NCBI GenBank assembly: GCA_965222125.1 | Contig: CBDCTC010000005.1 | Span: 744,001-808,000, forward strand | Reading direction: 5' to 3' | Origin: CAZENU01 sp965222125 | GTDB lineage: Bacteria > Chloroflexota > Dehalococcoidia > Lucifugimonadales > CAZENU01 | DNA length: 64,000 bases | Part shown: in pieces, positions 54,093 through 63,781 of the stretch | Layout of the letters: every line of letters starts with the position of its first letter | How positions within the stretch are numbered: the first letter of the stretch is position 1 | The notes under the pieces: generated by a model | Database searches by the model: none | Told to the model about the DNA's origin: nothing | What the model saw: the letters and a program-made list of their open reading frames with translations, nothing else | Program-made: the position numbers and the translations under genes

Positions 54093-54124
54093 TTCACAAT
54101 TCCTTTACGATTGGTGGGTATAAC
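54093..54124 (+). promoter_or_regulatory. putative response-regulator box and -10 of the envelope/efflux operon
   Basis: TTCACAATTCC and TTTACGATTGG are adjacent 11-bp direct repeats (7 of 11 matches), the spacing used by OmpR/PhoB-family dimers. They end 4 nt before TATAAC (54119-54124) and take the place of a -35. The operon includes an OmpR-type regulator, so autoregulation is plausible. Confidence 0.5.
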
Positions 54125-54164
54125 TTAGTTGAACCGGCCCAACGGCCGGTAGAAGGAGAGCCTA

Positions 54165-55256
54165 GTGGGCCCAGCACTGATCGCCGCCTCGATAGCCGCA
54201 ATCGCAGCCGTCTTGCTCTCGCTGCCGCTGCGTTCGCCCCACGACACGCTGATCAACAGCGCGACCGTGGCAATAGCCACGCTGATCGCGGGCGCCATCG
54301 CGGGGCTCGTTTGGGACAGATTGAGCGAGAGCGCCAGCCGCCTCCGGAACTTCGGGATCGCGATGGCCGTCGCCCTGATCGTCGTCGCCGTCGCGTTGGT
54401 AGGGTTGGAGACTCAGCTAGAGCGCAGTTTCTCGTTCGGGCTTCCGCTGGCCGTCGTCGCATTCGTTGGGACCGCGGTACTGACCGTCGGACTCGACCGC
54501 GTTGCGGCGCTGCGGCGTATCTGGGCGCCGGCGGTGGCCGTCGTGGCCGCGCTGGCGGTCGGCGCCGCGCTGGCGGGCCAGGGCGACGCGGAGAGCGGAA
54601 GGCTGGAGCTCCCGGCCAGGGCCGCGGCAAGCCCTACCTCGGCAGCGGCCTCGATGCCCGCGACGGCGTCGGCGACTGCCGAGCCGACGGCGCCCCCGGC
54701 GCAGGCGTCCGTCGAGCAGCGCGCCGCCGGCGACTACGACGGCGTGACGTTCGCCGTGTCGGAAGGCTCGGAGGCTACCTTCACAGTAACCGAGCAGCTC
54801 GCGAATCTGCCGCTGCCCATCGAGGCCGTCATGCGGACGACCGGCCTGTCCGGCGAGGTATATCTCGACGGACGTCCCTCCACGATACTGCTCGACCTGC
54901 ACTCTATGAGCAGCGACTCCAACTTCCGCGACGGGTACGTCCGCAGCCGCATGTTCGGCCGCTACGACGTCGCGACGTTCACGGTAGAGGCGCCCGATCC
55001 CCTGCCCGAGGGCTTCGCGTCGGGAACCGAGATAACCACACAGATGACCGGCACGCTCGACATCCGGGACGTGCAGGTGCCCATCACCTTCGAGATACAG
55101 GCCCGAGACGACGGCAACGCGCTGTTCATCCTGGGCCGCACCACGTTTACCTGGGACCAGCTCAGCATCCCGAAGCCTACGGCCAGGAGCGTGGTCAGCC
55201 TCGAGGACGAGGTTCGCGTCGAGATAGTACTGTCGGCGAAGCCCGCGGCGCAGTGA
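54165..55256 (+). CDS. membrane protein with extracytoplasmic YceI-like domain
   Basis: 363 residues: about four or five transmembrane helices in the first 150, then an Ala/Thr/Pro linker, then a C-terminal YceI-like lipocalin domain (residues about 180-360). YceI domains bind isoprenoid or other lipids in the periplasm. Markers are FAVSEGSEATFTVTEQLANL, DLHSMSSDSNFRDGYVR, TGTLDIRDVQVPITFEI. GTG start with AAGGAG upstream. First gene of the operon behind the regulator box. Confidence 0.82.
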   Translation: MGPALIAASIAAIAAVLLSLPLRSPHDTLINSATVAIATLIAGAIAGLVWDRLSESASRLRNFGIAMAVALIVVAVALVGLETQLERSFSFGLPLAVVAFVGTAVLTVGLDRVAALRRIWAPAVAVVAALAVGAALAGQGDAESGRLELPARAAASPTSAAASMPATASATAEPTAPPAQASVEQRAAGDYDGVTFAVSEGSEATFTVTEQLANLPLPIEAVMRTTGLSGEVYLDGRPSTILLDLHSMSSDSNFRDGYVRSRMFGRYDVATFTVEAPDPLPEGFASGTEITTQMTGTLDIRDVQVPITFEIQARDDGNALFILGRTTFTWDQLSIPKPTARSVVSLEDEVRVEIVLSAKPAAQ

Positions 55257-55301
55257 CGGCCGAGGGCGGCCGAACAGAGCGGATGAAGAGGAGGTGAGAC
55301 A

Positions 55302-56435
55302 GTGACAGCCAGTCGAGCGACAGCAGCGAAGCGTTGGCTTGCTCTGGTAGCGGCGACCGTCGTCGTGGCGTTGTCGGCGGCCTGCGGAGACCCCGAGACG
55401 CCGGCGGCTTCCGTCGAGTCGATTGACGCCGGCCTGGTCGTGGCCGCAGTCGAAGGAATCCTTGGCGATATCTACGACTCCGCCGTGCCGTCGGTAGTGG
55501 CCATCCGAGTCGAGCGGACCCAGGGCTCTAACTCCGCCGGCGTGGGCTCTGGATTCGTCTGGGGCGAAGACGGGCACATCGTCACGAACCATCACGTCGT
55601 CGACGGCGTCGACAGGCTCGTCGTGACGTTCGCCGACGGCTCAGAGTACCCCGCCGAGCTGCTCGGCAGCGACCAGGCTTCGGACATCGCCGTGCTGAAG
55701 ATCGAGCCGGGAGACCGCGTGCTGCGCCCGCTGACGCTCTCTGACAGCGACGATCTTCGAGTCGGCCAGACGGCTGTGGCGCTGGGGACCCCGTTCGGCC
55801 ACCGGTTCACCATGACGACGGGGATCGTGAGCGCCGTCGGCCGTACGATCCGCTCGGGAAGCAGCAGCTACTCGAACCCCGAGATAGTCCAGACCGACGC
55901 GCCGCTCAATCCCGGCAACTCCGGAGGCCCGCTCCTGAACCGCACCGGGGAGGTCATAGGGATCAACGCGCAGATATCGACCCCCACGGGCGTCAACTCA
56001 GGCGTTGGGTTCGCCGTGCCGATCAACACGGCGAAGCGGGTGGTGCCCTCGCTCATCCAAAACGGTTCGTACCAGTACTCCTATCTGGGAATCAGCGCCG
56101 CGACGCTCAATCCCGATCTCGCCGAGGTCAACTCCCTACCGATGAGCACGAGGGGCGCTCTCCTGGTCGACATCGTGGAGGATAGTCCGGCGGACGAAGC
56201 AGGACTGGTCGCCGGCGAGCGTCAAAACGTGGACGGCACGCCGTACTGGATCGGCGGCGACGTCGTCACGGCGATAGACGGCGTGCCCGTGACCGGCATC
56301 GACGACCTCGTTGCGTTCCTGGTTACCGAGACGCGGCCGGGCGACGACATAGTCCTCGACCTGATCAGGCAAGGCGGCGAGCGGACCGAGGTCAGGGTAG
56401 TCCTGGGCTCGAGGCCGAGTGTAGGCGCGGGATAG
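55302..56435 (+). CDS. HtrA/DegP-type serine protease with PDZ domain (lipoprotein)
   Basis: 377 residues. Lipobox LSAAC at residues 24-28. Trypsin-like triad His98 (TNHHVVDG), Asp128 (SDIAVLKI), Ser207 (GNSGGPLL). One PDZ domain at about 275-370 (GALLVDIVEDSPADEAGL, GGDVVTAIDGVPV). It degrades or refolds damaged envelope proteins. GTG start with GGAGGTGAG upstream. It sits between the YceI-type gene and the two-component genes, supporting an envelope-stress role. Confidence 0.93.
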   Translation: MTASRATAAKRWLALVAATVVVALSAACGDPETPAASVESIDAGLVVAAVEGILGDIYDSAVPSVVAIRVERTQGSNSAGVGSGFVWGEDGHIVTNHHVVDGVDRLVVTFADGSEYPAELLGSDQASDIAVLKIEPGDRVLRPLTLSDSDDLRVGQTAVALGTPFGHRFTMTTGIVSAVGRTIRSGSSSYSNPEIVQTDAPLNPGNSGGPLLNRTGEVIGINAQISTPTGVNSGVGFAVPINTAKRVVPSLIQNGSYQYSYLGISAATLNPDLAEVNSLPMSTRGALLVDIVEDSPADEAGLVAGERQNVDGTPYWIGGDVVTAIDGVPVTGIDDLVAFLVTETRPGDDIVLDLIRQGGERTEVRVVLGSRPSVGAG

Positions 56436-56460
56436 GCAACGGACCGAGAGAGCGAGAGCT

Positions 56461-57147
56461 ATGGCCAGCACGGTGCTGATAGTCGAAGACGATCCGGACA
56501 CGGTCAATCTCGTCGGGCTCTACCTAAGGCGGGACGGGCACAAGGTGCTGTCGGCCCGAGACGGGCTTTCCGGCCTGCGTCTCGCCCGGGAGGCGAAGCC
56601 GGACGTGATCGTGCTCGACCTGATGCTCCCCAGGCTGGACGGCATGGAGATATGCCGGACGCTGCGGGAGGAGTCGAGCACGCCGATCATCATGCTCACG
56701 GCGCGTGTCGAGGAAGACGACAGGCTTGCGGGTCTGGATCTGGGCGCGGACGACTACGTCACGAAGCCGTTCAGCCCCAAGGAGCTTGCCGCGCGGGTCC
56801 GAGCCCTCCTACGACGGACCGGCCGGGACGCATCGGAGGCCGTCGGCATGATCGAATACGGCGACGTCGCGGTCGACCCTCGGCGCCACTCGGCGCGCGT
56901 CGGCGAGACGCCGGTCTCCCTGACACCCACCGAGTTCCTACTGCTGACGACCATGATGCGCGAGCCCGGCCGGACGTTCACGCGAGCTCAGCTCATCGAC
57001 CAGGTTTTCGGATTCGACTTTGACGGCTTCGACCGGACCGTCGATGTCCACGTTTCCAGCCTGCGCCGTAAGATCGAGCGAGGCGGAAGAAAGCAGCGAT
57101 ACGTACACACCGTATACGGAGTCGGATACAGGTTCGGCAATGAGTAG
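56461..57147 (+). CDS. OmpR/PhoB-family response regulator
   Basis: 228 residues. Receiver domain with acidic pocket ED-D (9-11), phosphorylation Asp53 (IVLDLMLP), Thr/Lys in LTARVEE and VTKPFSP. Winged-helix C-terminus (LTPTEFLLLTTMMREPGRTFTR, VDVHVSSLRRKI, YGVGYRF). Overlaps the kinase gene by 8 nt. Its likely site is the 11-bp direct repeat at 54093. Confidence 0.95.
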   Translation: MASTVLIVEDDPDTVNLVGLYLRRDGHKVLSARDGLSGLRLAREAKPDVIVLDLMLPRLDGMEICRTLREESSTPIIMLTARVEEDDRLAGLDLGADDYVTKPFSPKELAARVRALLRRTGRDASEAVGMIEYGDVAVDPRRHSARVGETPVSLTPTEFLLLTTMMREPGRTFTRAQLIDQVFGFDFDGFDRTVDVHVSSLRRKIERGGRKQRYVHTVYGVGYRFGNE

Positions 57148-58507
57148 ACTACTGTTCGGCCTGCAGTTCAGATTGGTTGTGGGGTTCACGCTGGTGATGA
57201 CGCTGGCGCTCGCGGGCGTGGGGCTGTCTGTAGGGTACGCCGCCAAGCGGGAAGCCGACGCCTTCCAAGCGGAGGTGGAGGCCGTCCGTGTGGCCAGAAT
57301 GGAAGACGTCGTATCCCGGCTGTTGGCCGACGAGAGCCGCACAATCGACGTGCAAACCGCTCTCGACGACGCGGGCAAGCTCTACGGCTGGCGCATCGTG
57401 CTGCGAGACCGGGAAGGGCGTCTGGTAGCGGACTCTCACGGCCTTTCGGGCCGCCTGGTCCCGGGCAAGGTCCGCGGCTACAGGTGGTTCAGCGTAAGGA
57501 AGCAGGGCAAAGACCTCGGATGGGCGCAGGTGAGCAAAGATGAGATTCCGGTCATAGCTCCCGAGCCCGGGTCGTCGGTGCTGGTCGCGGCCTTCAACCA
57601 GTCGCTGCTCTGGAGTGGCGCCGTCGCTGCCGCCGTGGGCGTAGTGCTCATGTGGCTGCTCTCACGGCGCATCCTGTCCCCGGTACGCACTCTCAGCGTC
57701 GCCGCCGGGAGAATCGGACAGGGAGACCTGTCCCAGCGAGTACAGGCCGGGGGCCGCGATGAGATAGGCGAGCTGGGCCGCACCTTCAACTCCATGGTGG
57801 GACGCCTCCAGCAGGCCGAGCGCCAGCGGCGCAACATGATGAGCGACGTCGCCCACGAGCTCAGGACGCCCCTGTCCAACATCCAGGGGTACGTCGAGGC
57901 GATCCGCGACGGACTGATCGAGCCCACCTCCGCAACCCTCGAATCCATACACCGGCAGGTCCTGCACCTGGCGGACCTCGTCGAGGACCTGAGGGTATTG
58001 GCGCTGGCCGAGGCGGGAGACCTGCGGCTCCGGATCGAGGCCCATGCCGTCGGCGACGTTCTCCTCGAAGCCGTCGAGCCGTTCAGGCCTCGCGCCCAAG
58101 CCCGGAGCATCGAGCTTTCCATGTCGGTCAAGCCGGGCCTGCCCTACGCCGCGATGGACCGGACCCGAATCTCTCAGGTCGTCGCCAATCTGCTGGAGAA
58201 CGCCATCCTGCACACTCCAGAGGGCGGAGCCGTTACTCTGACCGCCGGACGCGGCGGCCTCGGTATGGTTCGGATCACCGTCGCCGACACCGGCGAGGGC
58301 ATTCCGCCCGACGACCTGCCAAACGTGTTCGACCGGTTCTACAGGGCCGACCCATCCAGGGCCCGCGCGACCGGCGGCGTCGGCCTAGGACTGACGATAG
58401 CCAAGCAGCTCGTGGAGGCGCACGGCGGCACGATATCGGCGCGGAGCGAGCCGGGCGAAGGCTCCACCTTCGCCTTCGAGCTCCCCTACGCGCCGAGCGG
58501 CGACTAA
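57140..58507 (+). CDS. HAMP-domain sensor histidine kinase
   Basis: 455 residues. Transmembrane helices at about 12-33 and 157-174 flank a periplasmic sensor of about 120 residues. HAMP follows (RRILSPVRTLSVAAGRI), then the dimerisation/H-box with His239 (SDVAHELRTPLSNIQGY), N-box VANLLENAI, and G-boxes DTGEGIPPDD and GVGLGLTIAKQLVEAHGG. Start ATG at 57140 overlaps the regulator stop; a longer in-frame extension is antiparallel to coding sequence. Partner of the upstream regulator. Confidence 0.95.
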   Translation: MSRLLFGLQFRLVVGFTLVMTLALAGVGLSVGYAAKREADAFQAEVEAVRVARMEDVVSRLLADESRTIDVQTALDDAGKLYGWRIVLRDREGRLVADSHGLSGRLVPGKVRGYRWFSVRKQGKDLGWAQVSKDEIPVIAPEPGSSVLVAAFNQSLLWSGAVAAAVGVVLMWLLSRRILSPVRTLSVAAGRIGQGDLSQRVQAGGRDEIGELGRTFNSMVGRLQQAERQRRNMMSDVAHELRTPLSNIQGYVEAIRDGLIEPTSATLESIHRQVLHLADLVEDLRVLALAEAGDLRLRIEAHAVGDVLLEAVEPFRPRAQARSIELSMSVKPGLPYAAMDRTRISQVVANLLENAILHTPEGGAVTLTAGRGGLGMVRITVADTGEGIPPDDLPNVFDRFYRADPSRARATGGVGLGLTIAKQLVEAHGGTISARSEPGEGSTFAFELPYAPSGD

Positions 58508-58531
58508 ACCCACTTTGGAGGAGTCCATACT

Positions 58532-61054
58532 ATGACGACGCTTGCGGACAACATGCGCGCCATTCGGCCCTGGCAGATCTTGGTGCTCGTCGTAGCCCCG
58601 CTCATCGTGGCCGGCATGGTCTACGGCGCCTATACGGTGGCGACCCGGGACGCTGATGACGACCTGGCCGAGGACCAGCAGCTCATCCCGGTACAGCGCG
58701 GAGACCTCGTCAACGACGTGTCGATCAGCGGCAGCCTGGCCTACTCCGAAAGAGAGACCCTGACGTTCGGCAGCCAGGGCACGCTGGGCCGGATCGAGGT
58801 CGAAGAGGGGCAGACCGTCGCGGTGAACGAAGTCCTCGCGACCCTCGACGCCGCCTCGATTGGGTCGCTCGAAAAGGCCGTCGCAGAAGCCGAGGTCGAG
58901 CTGCAGGACGCTCAAGACGCGCTGGACGCTTTGAAGGAGCCGCCGACGCCGTTGGAGGTCGCCAACGCCGAGTTGAACGTCGCCAACGCTCTGCTAAGCC
59001 TCACAGAGGCTGTCGAGACTGTCGAGACGTTGAGAGAGCCGACCGCGTCGGACATCGCTAAGGCCGAGGCCACCGTCGCCAACGCTGAGCTAGACCTCGA
59101 AGAGGCCCTGGAGGCTGTCGAGGCGCTGAGAAAGCCGACCGCGTCGGACATCGCCAGGGCCGAAGCGGCCGTTGCCGCAGCCCGGCTCTCGCTTCAACGT
59201 GCCACAGACGCCGTCGCAGACTTCATGGCGCCGACGCCTCTCGAGATAGAGGCGGCAGCGGCAAAGGTCGGCGACGCCCGTGTCGCCGTCGACGCCGCCC
59301 AGGCCAAGCTCGACACACTCCGGGAGAGCCCCACACCGGAAGACATGGCCAAAGCGCAGTCGCAGGTTGACGCGGCCGAAGCGAATCTCGCAATAGACCA
59401 GACCGACCTGGACCTCGCGCGAGCCGAATGGGCCCGCAAGATTGACGACGCAGAGGAGGCGCTGGAAGACGCCGTGGACGACTACCGGGCGGTCTTGACA
59501 AAGTGGTTGGGCATGGACATTACCAAAGAAGACCTGGACGCCGACCTGGACGATCTATTCGAGCGCCACGGGATAGACTTGGAGGCTATCTTCGATCCGG
59601 CTTTGCGCGGTAAGCTCACGAACTCCGGCTTGGTGTACTTTTATGTCGGTCCTCCGGCGGACGATCCGGCGACGGCGTGGAACGAGACCACGGTGTACGC
59701 GTGGCTCAACCTGTGGCCAAGCACGCTCCTGCCAACTTGTAACAACCGGGAGGTTCCCCCACGGGGCGCATGCGTCAGAGAGGAGATCGAGACCGCCTCG
59801 GATGGCTACGGCGATGCCCGCGACTCCCTGGAGACGACCGTGATGCAGAGCGGTAGGGCAGTCACGACGGCCCAAAGCAAGGTCGCCATGGCCGACGAGT
59901 CGCTCGCATCCGCCGAGGAGAATCTCGCGCAGGTCGAGGCCGGGACCGATCCGCTTGACATCGAGGCACAGGAGAGCAAGTTGGCGCTGGCCATCGCCAC
60001 CCTCATGTCCGCACAGGACGAATTGCAGACGCTCACAGCCGGACCCGACCCGACGGCGCTCGCGGCCAAGAAAAGCGAGGTCCTCGTTGCAAGTGCCGAG
60101 GTCGAAGACGCCGAAGAGGCGCTCGCCACGCTGCTCTCCGGGCCCAACCCCGTCGCCCTCGACGTGAAGGAGCGGCAGGCCGCCGTGGCCCGGGCCGCCC
60201 TGGACGACGCCGAAGAGGCGCTCGCCGCGCTGCTCTCCGGGCCCAACCCAGTCGACCTCGACGCGAAGGAGCGGCAGGTCGCCGTGGCGCGGGGCAGCCT
60301 GGACGAGGCAACCGAAGAGCTGACCGCACTGGCCGCGGGTCCCGACCCGCTCGAGGTCGCGCTCGGGGAGGCGGAGACCGCCGCCGCGCAGAGTGACCTG
60401 GAGGACGCGCTGGAGAATCTGGCCGCCGCCACCTTGCGGGCGCCGATGGCGGGCGTCATATCCGAGATCAGGGCGGAGGTCGGCCAGCAGGTCAACTTGA
60501 CCACGGCGATACTGGAGATTCTCGACCCGACGGTCGTCGAGGTGCAGGGCTCCGTCGACGAGATAGACGTGCTCTTCGTCTCGGTCGGCGCCACGGCATC
60601 CATCACCATGGACGCACTGCCAGGTCAGACGCTCACCGGCACCGTGTCGGAGATCGCGGCCACGGCCACCTCTCAACAGGGCGTGGTCACGTACCCGCTC
60701 AGCATTCGGGTCGAGATACCGGCCGGCACCGAGCTCCCCGAGGGACTCACGGCCGTCGCATCGGTGGTGATTCGCGAAGACCGCAACGTGCTACTGGTGC
60801 CTCTCGACGCACTACGGGGCTCTTTCCAGGAGCCGATGCTGCGCGTCCAAACCGTTGACGGAATCGTCGAGCGCCCCGTTACCCTGGGCAACAGCGACGA
60901 CTTCTGGATCGTGGTGACGGAGGGTGTCACGGAGAACGAGTCGGTGGTCCTGGAGGTGAGAGACGCGTCCACCTTCGGCTTCGGCGGCGGATTCGGGGCC
61001 ATTCGCCAGCTCGGAGGCGGGTTCGGCGGCAGAGGCGGAGGGCAGCGCCAATGA
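58532..61054 (+). CDS. MacA/HlyD-like periplasmic adaptor with very long hairpin
   Basis: 840 residues, about twice the size of usual MacA. It has an N-terminal membrane anchor, a lipoyl-like half (GRIEVEEGQTVAVNEVLATLD), a coiled coil from about 110 to 300, an insert with Cys403 and Cys414 that may form a disulphide, and a second coiled coil. The second coil contains repeated units (LLSGPNPVALDVKERQAAVAR, in two and a half copies, here split as LLSGPNP and DVKERQAAVAR). The other lipoyl half (ATLRAPMAGVISEI), beta-barrel and Gly/Arg-rich tail follow. It bridges the MacB-like pump to an outer layer or exports to the surface. The ATPase gene overlaps (ATGA). Confidence 0.88.
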   Translation: MTTLADNMRAIRPWQILVLVVAPLIVAGMVYGAYTVATRDADDDLAEDQQLIPVQRGDLVNDVSISGSLAYSERETLTFGSQGTLGRIEVEEGQTVAVNEVLATLDAASIGSLEKAVAEAEVELQDAQDALDALKEPPTPLEVANAELNVANALLSLTEAVETVETLREPTASDIAKAEATVANAELDLEEALEAVEALRKPTASDIARAEAAVAAARLSLQRATDAVADFMAPTPLEIEAAAAKVGDARVAVDAAQAKLDTLRESPTPEDMAKAQSQVDAAEANLAIDQTDLDLARAEWARKIDDAEEALEDAVDDYRAVLTKWLGMDITKEDLDADLDDLFERHGIDLEAIFDPALRGKLTNSGLVYFYVGPPADDPATAWNETTVYAWLNLWPSTLLPTCNNREVPPRGACVREEIETASDGYGDARDSLETTVMQSGRAVTTAQSKVAMADESLASAEENLAQVEAGTDPLDIEAQESKLALAIATLMSAQDELQTLTAGPDPTALAAKKSEVLVASAEVEDAEEALATLLSGPNPVALDVKERQAAVARAALDDAEEALAALLSGPNPVDLDAKERQVAVARGSLDEATEELTALAAGPDPLEVALGEAETAAAQSDLEDALENLAAATLRAPMAGVISEIRAEVGQQVNLTTAILEILDPTVVEVQGSVDEIDVLFVSVGATASITMDALPGQTLTGTVSEIAATATSQQGVVTYPLSIRVEIPAGTELPEGLTAVASVVIREDRNVLLVPLDALRGSFQEPMLRVQTVDGIVERPVTLGNSDDFWIVVTEGVTENESVVLEVRDASTFGFGGGFGAIRQLGGGFGGRGGGQRQ

Positions 61055-61767
61055 TTAGGCTCAGCGGCGTCACAAAGACCTACCAGATAGGGGAGGTCGC
61101 CGTCCGAGCGCTCGACGGCGTGGACCTGACCATTCCCAACGGGCAGATGGTCGCCATAATGGGGCCGTCGGGCTCCGGTAAGTCGACTCTAATGAACGTG
61201 GTCGGCTGCCTCGACGTGCCGACGTCAGGCACATACGAGCTGGAGGGCCAACAGGTCGGAAAGCTGAGCCAGAACCGGCTTGCCGACATCCGCAACAGGA
61301 AGATCGGGTTCGTCTTCCAGACGTACAACCTGCTGCCGCGCCTGACCGCCGCGGCCAACGTCGAGATGCCCCTGCTTTACGGCAATGGACGGAACCGCAA
61401 GCGACGGGCGCTCGAGGCGCTGGAATGGGTGGGGCTGGCGGACCGGGTAGGCCACCGGCCGACCGAGCTGTCCGGCGGCCAGCAGCAGCGGGTCGGGATA
61501 GCGCGGGCGCTGGTAAAGGACCCGGCGATACTGTTGGCGGACGAGCCCACGGGAAACCTGGACAGCAGGTCGAGCGAAGAAATCATGGCCGTACTGCAAC
61601 GGCTGAATCGTGAGAACGGAGTTACGGTCGTGCTGGTCACCCACGACGCCGACGTCGCCGCGCACGCCGAGCGCGCGGTGCACATGCTGGACGGCCGGGT
61701 GACGGCCGACGAGATAGTCGAGTCGCCAAGGACCGCGAGGTCCGGCGCAGGCGCAGGACAGGACTGA
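61051..61767 (+). CDS. MacB/LolD-type ABC transporter ATP-binding protein
   Basis: 238 residues: Walker A GPSGSGKST, FQTYNLLPRLTA, signature LSGGQQQRVGIARAL, Walker B ILLADEPTGNLD, H-loop LVTHDADVA. ATGA overlap with the adaptor and TGATG contact with the permease show a single translational unit. Mechanotransmission-type transporter ATPase for export or lipoprotein handling. Confidence 0.95.
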   Translation: MIRLSGVTKTYQIGEVAVRALDGVDLTIPNGQMVAIMGPSGSGKSTLMNVVGCLDVPTSGTYELEGQQVGKLSQNRLADIRNRKIGFVFQTYNLLPRLTAAANVEMPLLYGNGRNRKRRALEALEWVGLADRVGHRPTELSGGQQQRVGIARALVKDPAILLADEPTGNLDSRSSEEIMAVLQRLNRENGVTVVLVTHDADVAAHAERAVHMLDGRVTADEIVESPRTARSGAGAGQD

Positions 61768-63008
61768 TGGGCCCTACCACCATAGTCTTCACGGCATTAT
61801 CGTCCCTGGGGTCGAACAAGCTCAGGACCACACTGGCCCTGTTGGGCATCGTGATCGGCGTGGCCGCCGTGATAGCGACGATGTCGGTCGGCAGGGGCGC
61901 GCAGCAGTCGATCACGAGCCGAATCGAGTCCCTGGGCACCAACCTGATCTTCGTACGCCCGGGCGCGGCGGCCCAGGGTGAGCCTTCTTCTCTCACGCTG
62001 AAGGACGCCTTCGCACTGGTAGATACAACGTTCGCGCCGGCGGTCGCGGCGGCGGCCCCCGAGCTGAACACCTCAGGCAGGCTGGTCGTGGGCAGAGAAA
62101 ACACGTTCGGGCAGATCGTGGGGGTCACCCCTGAGTACGAGAAGGTGCGCAGCTACTCGGTCGCCTCAGGCCAGTTCGTCTCGGCGGCGCACGTGACCGC
62201 AATATCGGACGTCGCAGTGCTGGGCTCCAACATAGCGGAGACGCTCTTCGGCTTCCGCGACCCTGTCGGGCAGAACCTCAGGATCAGCGGAGGCCAGTCC
62301 GCAAACGCGCGCCAGTTCACGGTCATCGGGGTCCTGGAGAGCCGCGGCGGCACCGCATTGGGCAATTTCGACAACCAGGTGCTTGTGCCTATTACCACCG
62401 TCTACTACAGGATGGGCTCGGAGAGAACTGTGCACGGCGACATCACGGTCAACACGATCAACGTCCAGGTCGCCGAAGACGCCGTCATCGAAGACGCGGT
62501 CCGCCAGATAACCACGGTCCTGCGGCTGCGCCACCACCTGTCGAACGAGGACGACTTCACGATTACCAGCCAGGAGGAGGCTATCGAGACGCTCGAAGGC
62601 ACGACGCAGACGTTCGTGATCTTCCTGGGAGCGATCGCCGGCATATCCCTGCTGGTCGGCGGCATCGGCATAATGAACATCATGCTGGTCTCGGTCACCG
62701 AGAGGACGCGTGAGATAGGCATCCGCAAGGCTATGGGGGCCAAGTGGCGCGACATCCTATCCCAGTTCGTGTCCGAGGCGACGCTGCTCAGCCTCGGGGG
62801 CGGCCTCGTCGGCGCCGCCCTCGGAGTTGGGCTTTCCATGGCCCTCGACGGCCGGGACCTCGGCGGCCAGATCTTCCTGACGGCGGTCAGCAGCAACATC
62901 ATCGTACTCGCCGTCAGCGTAGCCGTGATCATCGGCCTCTTCTTCGGGATATACCCTGCGGCGAGGGCGGCCAACCTGCATCCAATAGAGGCGCTGCGGT
63001 ACGAATAG
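61767..63008 (+). CDS. MacB/FtsX-type ABC transporter permease
   Basis: 413 residues: N-terminal helix (SSLGSNKLRTTLALLGIVIGVAAVI), a periplasmic MacB-like domain, then three C-terminal helices with the FtsX signature (GGIGIMNIMLVSVTERTREIGIRKAMGA). Works with the adaptor and ATPase as a tripartite-like pump. Confidence 0.95.
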   Translation: MGPTTIVFTALSSLGSNKLRTTLALLGIVIGVAAVIATMSVGRGAQQSITSRIESLGTNLIFVRPGAAAQGEPSSLTLKDAFALVDTTFAPAVAAAAPELNTSGRLVVGRENTFGQIVGVTPEYEKVRSYSVASGQFVSAAHVTAISDVAVLGSNIAETLFGFRDPVGQNLRISGGQSANARQFTVIGVLESRGGTALGNFDNQVLVPITTVYYRMGSERTVHGDITVNTINVQVAEDAVIEDAVRQITTVLRLRHHLSNEDDFTITSQEEAIETLEGTTQTFVIFLGAIAGISLLVGGIGIMNIMLVSVTERTREIGIRKAMGAKWRDILSQFVSEATLLSLGGGLVGAALGVGLSMALDGRDLGGQIFLTAVSSNIIVLAVSVAVIIGLFFGIYPAARAANLHPIEALRYE

Positions 63009-63038
63009 TCGGCAAAAAACGCGGTTGAGGAGTAAGAC

Positions 63039-63677
63039 ATGAAGGGCTTCGTGATACTACTGGCGGGGATGCTGGTCTTCGGCGCGGGCCTGGGCGGCGC
63101 CTTTGTGGCCGGCACCATTGTCGGCGGCGGCGACGACGAGACGACGGCGGCGGCGAGCCCATCGATCCCGGCTCCGACGACGGGAGGCCAGGCGGGCGGC
63201 GGCGGGCAGTCGCTGCGGCAACAGCTCGCGGCGCAGGCCCAGTCCGGCAACCTGACGCCGGAGCAGATCGCGCAGCTCCGGCAGCAGTTCGCCGGCGGCG
63301 CTGCGGGAGCGGGAGCTGCGGGAGGTGGCGCTGCGGGAGGCGGCTTCCTGGCCGGACGCGCAGTCCAGGGAACCATCGAGGGGATCGAAGGGGACGTCAT
63401 CACGCTGAATACCTTCCAGGGCGCCATACGGGTCACCGTCCCGTCCGAAGCGACCATACAGGTGACCAAGACAGGCGTCATCGCCGACCTGTCGAACGGA
63501 ATGAGCGTGGCCGTGACGGGCGAGCGCTCCGAAGACGGCACGTTCACGGCCGAGAACGTCATCGGGCTGCCCGAAGGCGGCTTTCGGGGCTTGGGCGGAG
63601 GCCGCGGCGCGTTCGGAGGAGGAGGACGAGGCCTTGGGGGCGACGCCGCCGGAGGCGCAGGCGGCGGGGGGCAGTAG
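63039..63677 (+). CDS. Gly-rich exported protein with DUF5666-like domain
   Basis: 212 residues: signal/anchor helix (FVILLAGMLVFGAGLGGAFVAG), Ala/Gly/Pro-rich spacer, a short OB-like domain of about 65 residues (VQGTIEGIEGDVITLNTFQG, VTGERSEDGTFTAENV), and a Gly/Arg-rich tail. The tail resembles that of the adaptor (GGFGGRGGG). GAGG ribosome site, 30 nt after the permease. Probably the last gene of the operon; function unknown. Confidence 0.75.
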   Translation: MKGFVILLAGMLVFGAGLGGAFVAGTIVGGGDDETTAAASPSIPAPTTGGQAGGGGQSLRQQLAAQAQSGNLTPEQIAQLRQQFAGGAAGAGAAGGGAAGGGFLAGRAVQGTIEGIEGDVITLNTFQGAIRVTVPSEATIQVTKTGVIADLSNGMSVAVTGERSEDGTFTAENVIGLPEGGFRGLGGGRGAFGGGGRGLGGDAAGGAGGGGQ

Positions 63678-63781
63678 ACGGCTACCAATCGACGCCAGGG
63701 CTCGCGCGGCAGGCGGCATCCAGGACGCGAGCAGCGGATACTTCGACCTGTCTAAGCCCGGTCAGCTTGAATGAGGGCCGG

